Positions 58,115-64,000 of a stretch of DNA of 64,000 nt are shown here, piece after piece (position 1 is the stretch's first letter; each line of letters starts with the position of its first letter). Where the stretch lies: positions 24,017 through 88,016 of the forward strand of contig CAYOSW010000002.1 in assembly GCA_964406775.1 (NCBI GenBank). Direction: 5' to 3'. This stretch comes from JACPKO01 sp964406775 (lineage in GTDB: Bacteria > Patescibacteriota > Microgenomatia > Daviesbacterales > UBA10151). The notes beneath the pieces are model-generated. The model was not told the DNA's origin, made no database searches, and saw nothing but the letters and a program-made list of their open reading frames with translations. The translations under genes and the position numbers were made by a program.

Positions 58115-60781
58115 TCAATTACTTACACATATACCAAGATCTTTATCCGGGAATTTCCAGCCGGGATCATTAAAATCGTTTCCTCCGAAATTTGCTATGT
58201 TCAAGCCGATGTTAATATGTACGTGATCCTGTCCCGGCCCGATATCAGCCACATAATCGCCTGAAGAGTATGTTGTATTTTCATCAAGCGCCGGCGTACT
58301 TGGGTCTACGTGAACCATATAGAGCGACCAAACTCCTTCGGGTGTTGATTCGCTTTGGAACAGACGCAAGTAACCGTACCCGTTTTTATCAGTTACCAAT
58401 CCCTTGAATTTCCACTTCAGATTTTTACCGCTTATTCCCGGAAGAAATGCGTGATCTCCCGGCTGTCCGTTTCTTCCTGCAGGCATAATGTCAATTGATT
58501 TGGCTGTTCGTTTCAAATTACCGTCAACAATTAATCCTCCGCAAAGCGCCGGATTTGCCTTTGCATAGTCAGGCGTGCAGTGACAAGCGTTTACTTTGCC
58601 CGGTACACCCTCATATGATCCGCAGCTGATTTTTCCGTCGGGAATCGGGCAGGTTGCCGAAGCTCCTATGGACAATGAAGAGGAGGCAGTGATCGTGCAG
58701 TCAACCAGTTCCATAGCGATCTGAAGAGTGTTGTTATATCCGTTGCAGTTTGTATGGGCGTCGTCCGTATTATCCTTAAGATTAGGTGAAATTGATCCAT
58801 GAACATCATAAAGATCATCAAACTTAGTAATAGGCATACTTATCGGAATGGTTCCGTAAACTTCAGGATGGCCGGCCCGGATACTTTGTATATATTTACA
58901 GGCATAACTATCGGCACTCCGGCTTAAGGCGCATCTTGGTCCGAGAGATCCTTTGTCTTCATTTTCACCGGGCTGGCTTCCGTCGATTTTAAGTCCTAGT
59001 GCGCAGTTAAGCTCTTGCTCCAGTGGCAGTGCCGGTCCTGTAGGGTCGCAGCCGAAGCTGTTGCCGAAACCTGATTCGGCTTTCCAGTAACCTAAAAGAA
59101 TAGCGGGGTTAAGTCCGACTTGCTGGGATTTTTTAATAATAAGATCGGTATTGGCTTTAAATTGATCCTTTGATCCCGAATACTGAGGAGCATATTTTTC
59201 AACAAAGGCGTCTATCTTTTGCTGGCTTATTGAGGTGTTAAATATATCAATATTGGGAGTAAAGTACGAACAATATTTTCCCTTCTTACGGTTTTCGTCG
59301 ATCTGCTGTAAAGTGGGACAGCTTCCTCCCGCAGTTTGGGAAGATCCGGAACCTGAGTATTTCATCGTTGCCTGATTTACAACCCAAACATCTGATTTGT
59401 TGGGAACTACGGAATAACTTAATTTCTTTGTGCCGTTTAAAGAGGGGAATCTCCAGGTAATTTTTTTGCCTTCTACCTTTCCGCCTTCAGTAATGGAAAG
59501 CGGGTCAAGATCTCCGTTCTCTCCGATCGTGTCCTCGATAACAAAGTCTTTACCACAACCGCCTTTCGAGCTCAGCGTAAGAACATAGTTAATGGGTTTG
59601 TCGCTTGTTGTAACGTAATAATTATTTTCCTTTGTTAAGCCTGTGACCTCCTTCTGAAGATTCACAGTTCCTGAAGCGCAGGGTTTTATAGCCACTTCTT
59701 TTTCGCCAGGGGAGTTAAAATAACCAAACATAATGAGGATAGCTATAAGAAGGAGGAGCAAGAGCAGTAACCACTTTTTAGAGGCTTTTATAGAAAAGTT
59801 CCCGAAAGAACCATTGGGTGCTCCTTTTAGATTGAAAATTGACCGACCGTTCCCTGTCCTCCTTGGACTGCTTGTATTGAACGTTCCGCCGCCGCCTCCT
59901 CCTCCATCCCCCCCCCTTAGATTATTTCCAGCAATAATGTTTGATATGGTTCTGGTTCCTCCCGAAAGCAAGCCGCCTAGACCAAGCGCTCCTCTTGTGA
60001 GCCCCTTCTTGCCTAAGATTTTTGTAGCAGAGGCTGTGTTTAAAGCTGCATTTCTGGCGATATAAGGGATGTGGATTTTTGGTAAAGGATTAGGGCGGTT
60101 TAAACCTGTGATACGGGAAGGAATTTTACGTGTAGCCGCAGAAATTTTTTGTCTTTGAAAAACAGGTTTTCCAACCGTTCTTTCGGGAAGTGCATTGAGC
60201 CTGGGTTTCTGCGTTGCAGGTTGTGGCGTTGCCGGTTGCTGAGGGGGAGGTGTTTGGGCTGGAGATGTCTCGGTATTTTTTTCAGAAGCTCGAGTCTCCT
60301 GGTTCTCAGGTTCCTTCCTTCTGGATGTTTGTCTTTGCCCCTCATCCGTCGCCTTCTTTTTCGCTGTAGTTTGTTCTATGGCAGGCAAAGCCTGAGCAGA
60401 TATCCCTTCCGGTTTTGGGGGTTTCAGCTCGCCTTTCAGGGGTTTTTTAAATGAGGCATCTCTGGCTGTCGGATCGATAATGCTTAAATCATCATTCCAG
60501 ACAGCCCGCTTAATCATATCGTAATACCCCTGCTCGGATACGCGTTCCAATAGCGTCTGGAAAACTTCAGGATTGTAAACTCCGGTGATGGTTAATTTCC
60601 TCGGGAATTCGGCCAAGTTGGGAAAATATCTGAGAAGGGACGATTGAACGTTTAAAAGACTCTGCCTGCGGTAGAATCCGTTGGCTACCGCCTCTTTTAC
60701 CATCGGAACGTCAGGATTAGGCGCAATTTCTACAACCGCGCTGAGCTGTTTTTTTAGTGCTTCTTCAAGTTTGACCGCCAT
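58115..60781 (-). CDS. Large membrane protein with transglycosylase-like and M23-like parts
   Basis: 888 aa. A cytoplasmic N-terminus (1-340) with helical start, a long Pro/Gln/Thr/Lys-rich region and Gly-rich runs; one membrane helix (WLLLLLLLLLIAILIMFGYF, about 346-365); then an outside part: a DUF11-like beta domain, a transglycosylase-like stretch with Glu in YWKAESGFGNSFGC, and a C-terminal LytM-like end with DHVHINIGL (HxH). The first zinc ligands of M23 are not clear (SIDIMPAG), so that part may be inactive or only bind. Single-pass VirB6/B8-like scaffold role is possible. Two bases from the VirB4 gene. Confidence 0.7.
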   Translation of the reverse strand: MAVKLEEALKKQLSAVVEIAPNPDVPMVKEAVANGFYRRQSLLNVQSSLLRYFPNLAEFPRKLTITGVYNPEVFQTLLERVSEQGYYDMIKRAVWNDDLSIIDPTARDASFKKPLKGELKPPKPEGISAQALPAIEQTTAKKKATDEGQRQTSRRKEPENQETRASEKNTETSPAQTPPPQQPATPQPATQKPRLNALPERTVGKPVFQRQKISAATRKIPSRITGLNRPNPLPKIHIPYIARNAALNTASATKILGKKGLTRGALGLGGLLSGGTRTISNIIAGNNLRGGDGGGGGGGTFNTSSPRRTGNGRSIFNLKGAPNGSFGNFSIKASKKWLLLLLLLLIAILIMFGYFNSPGEKEVAIKPCASGTVNLQKEVTGLTKENNYYVTTSDKPINYVLTLSSKGGCGKDFVIEDTIGENGDLDPLSITEGGKVEGKKITWRFPSLNGTKKLSYSVVPNKSDVWVVNQATMKYSGSGSSQTAGGSCPTLQQIDENRKKGKYCSYFTPNIDIFNTSISQQKIDAFVEKYAPQYSGSKDQFKANTDLIIKKSQQVGLNPAILLGYWKAESGFGNSFGCDPTGPALPLEQELNCALGLKIDGSQPGENEDKGSLGPRCALSRSADSYACKYIQSIRAGHPEVYGTIPISMPITKFDDLYDVHGSISPNLKDNTDDAHTNCNGYNNTLQIAMELVDCTITASSSLSIGASATCPIPDGKISCGSYEGVPGKVNACHCTPDYAKANPALCGGLIVDGNLKRTAKSIDIMPAGRNGQPGDHAFLPGISGKNLKWKFKGLVTDKNGYGYLRLFQSESTPEGVWSLYMVHVDPSTPALDENTTYSSGDYVADIGPGQDHVHINIGLNIANFGGNDFNDPGWKFPDKDLGICVSN

Positions 60782-60783
60782 TG

Positions 60784-62604
60784 TTAGGGATTAGGTGCAG
60801 CAGGCTCCCCCGCGTTTTGAACCGCTTGTAGAACCTCTGCCGGATTGGTGGTAATTAATTTATGTTCTTCTGGTGAGGCAACAACGCTCATTGCAACGTG
60901 GGTGGGGCCCGCAAAAAATAACCCCTGTCCGACACCTGCCGAGAGCAAAAGCAGCTTTTCTCCCTCGGATAAGTTAAAAACTTTGGCAACTTTTTCTATA
61001 GAAGCGGGAGCCTGTTTCAGTAAGACCTGGATGGAGGAATTGGAAATGATGGCTTTCCCCCGGTCTTCGGCTAGAAAATCCTCAACGTCTTGGGTTATTG
61101 TAGTCACGCCTAAATAATACTTACGCGCCCTTTTGGCAATTCCTACTAAAAATTCGGCGCTATCTTCATTCTGCATCATATACCAGGCCTCATCAACGAC
61201 CAAAAGTCTCTTTTGAACGTCCTTGCGGATCTTGGTCCAGATATAATCCAGGATTAAATACATTGCCAGAGGTCTTAACTGATCGGCTAAATCCCTGACA
61301 GAAAAAACAATCAGACTACTGTTTAAGTGTAGGTTTGATTGGGCGGAGAAGATGCCGGCTAGCGACCCTTTAATAAATCTTTCGAGACGGTAAGCAAGTT
61401 CCTGGGCATTTTTGTCCTCCATTCCCACCAAAACTTTATAAAGGTCCTCCATTAAAGGAGGGGGGAGCTGCTGGGTTTTCGGATCCTGTGTGATTCCTTT
61501 TAACCGGTAAGTCGTGATCAGCGCTCTATCCAGAATGGCGGATTGGGAGGCATCAAGTTGTCCTAAAACAAGCTTCAGGAATCCGGTCAGAGTCAGGATT
61601 TTTCTGCCCAACTCATTTTCTCCGGCTTCGGCAATTGAGGAAAGCTCAAACGGATTAATATTGACTGCAGAGTTGGAGGAAAAGTCGATGTATTGACCTC
61701 CGACAGCCTGGCAGAGTTTTAAATATTCGTGCTCGGGATCGATGATGATTACCTGGGTTCCGAACATTAAGTATCGGACGGCCTCAAGCTTGACCATATA
61801 AGATTTTCCAGCTCCGGACTTGGCGAATACGACCGAATTGGCGTTTTCCAGCGAAAAGCGGTCAAAAATAATCAGCGAACCGTTATGTTCGTTGATCCCG
61901 TAAATGATACCCTCGTTTGAAGTAAGTTCAGAGGTCGTAAACGGAAAAGTTGTCGCAAGCGAGGTGGTATCCATATTATGGTCAAGCTTAAGAACGTCTA
62001 TGTCCAGCGGGGATGTTGAATTAAAGCCCTCAACCATCTGCAGAGTTGTGGCTCTGGCGGTAATGGAAAGCGACCCCAGAGTTGACTCGACCAGTTTTGA
62101 GATATTGTTGAGCTCCTCTTTATCTTTTGCGGGAACTGTAATGTATAAAGCGAGTCTGAAGAATCGTTCGGCGCCTTTAACCAGCTGCTCCTGAAGGGAC
62201 TTGGCATCATCCAGTGCAACCTGGACAGCCGGGTCCAAAGCTCTCCCCCGCTCCATATCAGTCTGGATAGTTGCTTCCATTTCGGCAATTTTTCTTTTTA
62301 AGTCATCAAGAATATTTTTGGAAGTTGAAGGGTAAATATACATTGAAATATTTAAGGAATGCTCAAAAGAGATTAAAGGCTCAAGCCAGTTCGGCTCAAC
62401 ATACCGGGGGTAGCCAGAAACAAAGAAGGATCGGTAGTAGTGGTCGTTTAATCGTAGATAGGTAAAATCGATTTCAACTTCTCTCGGCGCTATTGCATCG
62501 TTTAAGGTAAATTCCAGTGTTTCAGATACTGCTTTGGGCTTTGCAGATGTCTTATCATCCGGGGTTGGATCGCCGGTTTTCGGTTTTGAAAAGGGGAGTT
62601 TCAC
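60784..62604 (-). CDS. VirB4/TraC family secretion ATPase
   Basis: 606 aa, GTG start with GGAGGA 9 bases upstream. N-terminal CagE/TrbE-like region, then the ATPase: Walker A FAKSGAGKSYMV (about 260-271), QVIIIDPEHEYLKL, Walker B RLLVVDEAWYMM (about 456-467), and an ITQDVEDFL motif. Energises assembly or substrate transfer in type IV secretion and conjugation. Overlaps the preceding gene by GTGA; that gene supplies the missing N-terminal part. Confidence 0.93.
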   Translation of the reverse strand: MKLPFSKPKTGDPTPDDKTSAKPKAVSETLEFTLNDAIAPREVEIDFTYLRLNDHYYRSFFVSGYPRYVEPNWLEPLISFEHSLNISMYIYPSTSKNILDDLKRKIAEMEATIQTDMERGRALDPAVQVALDDAKSLQEQLVKGAERFFRLALYITVPAKDKEELNNISKLVESTLGSLSITARATTLQMVEGFNSTSPLDIDVLKLDHNMDTTSLATTFPFTTSELTSNEGIIYGINEHNGSLIIFDRFSLENANSVVFAKSGAGKSYMVKLEAVRYLMFGTQVIIIDPEHEYLKLCQAVGGQYIDFSSNSAVNINPFELSSIAEAGENELGRKILTLTGFLKLVLGQLDASQSAILDRALITTYRLKGITQDPKTQQLPPPLMEDLYKVLVGMEDKNAQELAYRLERFIKGSLAGIFSAQSNLHLNSSLIVFSVRDLADQLRPLAMYLILDYIWTKIRKDVQKRLLVVDEAWYMMQNEDSAEFLVGIAKRARKYYLGVTTITQDVEDFLAEDRGKAIISNSSIQVLLKQAPASIEKVAKVFNLSEGEKLLLLSAGVGQGLFFAGPTHVAMSVVASPEEHKLITTNPAEVLQAVQNAGEPAAPNP

Positions 62605-63515
62605 GCGGGCAGTTCCTCCACTACAAATGGTGATTGACGCGAACTGCTCGATGAGGAGTAAAGAGGTTGCCTCGCAGGCTGGCTTGGGTATTGGGCAGAC
62701 TGAGTGGCGGGTGCAGAAGCTTGGGCTTGAGCGACAACCGATGCCGGAGCTTGCTGGAGAGGTTGGTTTGGTTGGGCTGCCGGAGGCATAGGCGGAGGTG
62801 TCTGGACCGGTCCCTGATTGGCGGGTACCGGAGCTTGCGGAGTTGCCGTACCGTGCTCAAACTTGGATGGCGCGTTAACAGGAGTCTGATTTGCGGGATT
62901 GGCCTGAACGTCTGCTAAAGTAACCTTATCCTCGTCATTGTAAATGTCGTAAAAGAGTCGGATAAGCCGCTCGTTGGTTAACTGGGTAGATTTTAAGCCG
63001 ATTCTGGAAAGCTGTTTTAAGATATGGTCCCGTCTCGGGCCGAGAAGATTTTGAGCTTTGGGCAGATTTTTCTCATAGTTTGAAGAAGATACTACTCCAA
63101 GCTCAATCGGTGACACAGCCAGGATTACATAAAACTGTTTATCCAAAACTTCATTATCTCGGATGATCGCTGCCACAAATGCCCGGTATCTTTGCATCAT
63201 CAACTGGAGAAGAGGATTGGTTTGCTTTCTTTCCGCTTCTTTTAAGGTATTTAAATAGTGGGAAATATCCAGTTTCTTTGAGCGGATTAAAATCTGAATG
63301 GAGAAAGAAAGCGAGTTAAGAAGAGCCGCAAACGACCCGATGATGGCTAGCTGTTCGTTTTCGGAGAGCAGATCGAAGTTAACAGCGGAAGTCTGTATTA
63401 CCATAACTACCGATCCGTCTTTTAGTATCGCAACATCATCGGTTATTTTATCTATTAATATAAACTCTTTAGTGTTTGGCAATCGGACCGCGTTTCCCTT
63501 TCTGTTATGCAGCAA
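62601..63515 (-). CDS. VirB4 N-terminal-like (TraC-N) protein
   Basis: 304 aa, TTG start (no ATG is available before the conserved part). Residues 10-200 match the N-terminal region of VirB4/TraC proteins (FILIDKITDDVAILKDGSVV; NEQLAIIGSFAALLNSLSFS; LLGPRRDHILKQL). The last 100 residues are Pro/Gln/Ala/Ser-rich, a flexible linker. So a VirB4 that is one polypeptide elsewhere is split in two coupled genes here. Confidence 0.82.
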   Translation of the reverse strand: MLHNRKGNAVRLPNTKEFILIDKITDDVAILKDGSVVMVIQTSAVNFDLLSENEQLAIIGSFAALLNSLSFSIQILIRSKKLDISHYLNTLKEAERKQTNPLLQLMMQRYRAFVAAIIRDNEVLDKQFYVILAVSPIELGVVSSSNYEKNLPKAQNLLGPRRDHILKQLSRIGLKSTQLTNERLIRLFYDIYNDEDKVTLADVQANPANQTPVNAPSKFEHGTATPQAPVPANQGPVQTPPPMPPAAQPNQPLQQAPASVVAQAQASAPATQSAQYPSQPARQPLYSSSSSSRQSPFVVEELPA

Positions 63516-63558
63516 AGCTGCGAATAACTAATAATGTGATCCCGCGGGAGATCGCTTG

Positions 63559-63585
63559 CGGAAAGTCTCCAGTGGAGAATTTCCG
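63559..63585 (-). repeat. Inverted repeat upstream of the split virB4 genes
   Basis: CGGAAA-G-TCTCCA-G-TGGAGA-A-TTTCCG, symmetric 13-base arms, with a near-palindrome GATCCCGCGGGAGATC (63538-63553) next to it. No T-run. It lies in the 82-base gap between the PrgI-like gene and the VirB4-N gene; possible operator or RNA processing stem. Confidence 0.55.
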
Positions 63586-63597
63586 ACAAGGGTAAAT

Positions 63598-64000
63598 CTA
63601 ACCTGCAGCTAATTTCTTAGCTGCAATCAAAATAGGCGGTAATATCTCATTTTTAAGCTCGATACCCACTTTATCAAAAGCCAAATTATCCTTCTCAACA
63701 ACTATTGTATACTCGCCGTTCGGGAGCGGAGTTGCGGCAACAAACTGGCCGAGCTTATTGCTTTTTAGAGCCCTTACCGGAAGACCTTGTTTGTCGTGGG
63801 CCACAACGATAGCACCCTCAATATAGTTCCCGGTTGAGTCGGTTACAATGCCGTTGACTACATTCGGGAAGGAAGTGAGTTTTAAAGTGGGAATGCTTTT
63901 AGCCTTGATCGGAGCAGCCTGAGTTTCCGGCTGTTTCGGTGTGGATTTTGAGACCTCAGCCAGTTCCTTTGCTGTTGCCGAAGCTTTCTGATTCAGTTCC
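63598..64000 (-). CDS. C-terminal part of a PrgI-type or carboxypeptidase-regulatory-like protein (partial)
   Basis: 134 codons visible, open to the right edge, so the N-terminus is missing. A Lys/Thr/Pro/Gln-rich stretch (KSTPKQPETQAAPIKAKSIP) precedes a carboxypeptidase-regulatory-like beta domain (VVNGIVTDSTGNYIEGAIVV; NKLGQFVAATPLPNGEYTIV). In candidate-phyla T4SS loci the gene before the VirB4 part often encodes PrgI with such a C-terminal domain; that assignment depends on sequence beyond the window. Confidence 0.65.
   Translation of the reverse strand, partial: ELNQKASATAKELAEVSKSTPKQPETQAAPIKAKSIPTLKLTSFPNVVNGIVTDSTGNYIEGAIVVAHDKQGLPVRALKSNKLGQFVAATPLPNGEYTIVVEKDNLAFDKVGIELKNEILPPILIAAKKLAAG

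Noticed and set aside
54301..64000. Prophage or integrative element
   Set aside because: No integrase, relaxase, transposase, tRNA att site or direct repeat border is visible, and the locus directly follows dnaN.

Overview
The window looks like a chromosomal segment, containing the replication origin, of a bacterium from the Candidate Phyla Radiation (Patescibacteria), probably Microgenomates or a close relative. This is inferred from content: compact streamlined genes, a short ValS (704 aa) and MetG (473 aa), a DUF4012 protein fused to an SDR domain, VanW, PEGA and DUF2130 proteins, a PrgI/VirB4-type export locus, and many small unrecognised membrane or secreted proteins. No rRNA, tRNA, CRISPR array, transposase or prophage was seen. 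A run of 10 N (16646-16655) shows it is part of a scaffolded assembly.

Layout. 1-5585 (minus): two adjacent surface proteins sharing six-cysteine repeats and a near-identical C-terminal module; the first runs off the left edge. 5621-9787: DUF2130 protein, small membrane protein plus metG, and an unknown secreted protein. 9827-14958 (plus): TatD hydrolase, then an envelope-glycan operon (membrane glycosyltransferase, WecA/MraY-type transferase, decaprenyl-phosphate phosphoribosyltransferase-like UbiA protein). 14955-17293: PEGA/SH3 protein, M23 peptidase, PH-domain protein. 17338-22146 (minus): prkA - DUF444 - spoVR, a complete stress/sporulation-type kinase triad. 22165-24793 (minus): groES - two small unknown genes - groEL, with a CIRCE-like HrcA operator over the promoter. 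24918-33618: scattered single genes (phosphatase, nucleotidyltransferase, zincin, murB, 2H phosphoesterase, SGNH hydrolase, substrate-binding protein, VanW). 33630-36668 (minus): an operon with three SAM-I-like riboswitches, controlling an unknown gene, a flavoprotein-like oxidoreductase and a GAF protein. 36692-39430: thpR, tsaD and two unknown genes. 39438-42055: a T-box leader driving a 95-aa unknown gene and valS. 42201-51046: membrane proteins, L25, then the operon rpmH-rnpA-yidD-yidC-jag-O-antigen ligase-rnhA-Wzz-like-SDR/DUF4012 on the minus strand. 51128-54304 (plus): dnaA, oriC with TTATCCCCA boxes, a Holliday-junction-resolvase-like gene, dnaN. 54301-64000 (minus): a VirB4-type secretion or conjugation-like locus in which peptidoglycan hydrolases (an amidase + transglycosylase + zincin fusion, and a transglycosylase + M23-like protein) sit beside the ATPase.

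Gene control. Two initiation modes are visible. At the head of many transcription units a -10 box lies only 6-9 bases before the start codon, which implies leaderless mRNAs. Genes inside operons, and genes behind riboswitches, often carry Shine-Dalgarno sequences. Where a leader exists it is usually regulatory (SAM riboswitches, T-box, CIRCE, an unassigned hairpin-switch leader at 10683-10789), and terminator U-tracts often abut the start codon. The most notable items are the three-riboswitch operon, the hydrolase-rich VirB4 locus, and the leaderless promoter grammar.
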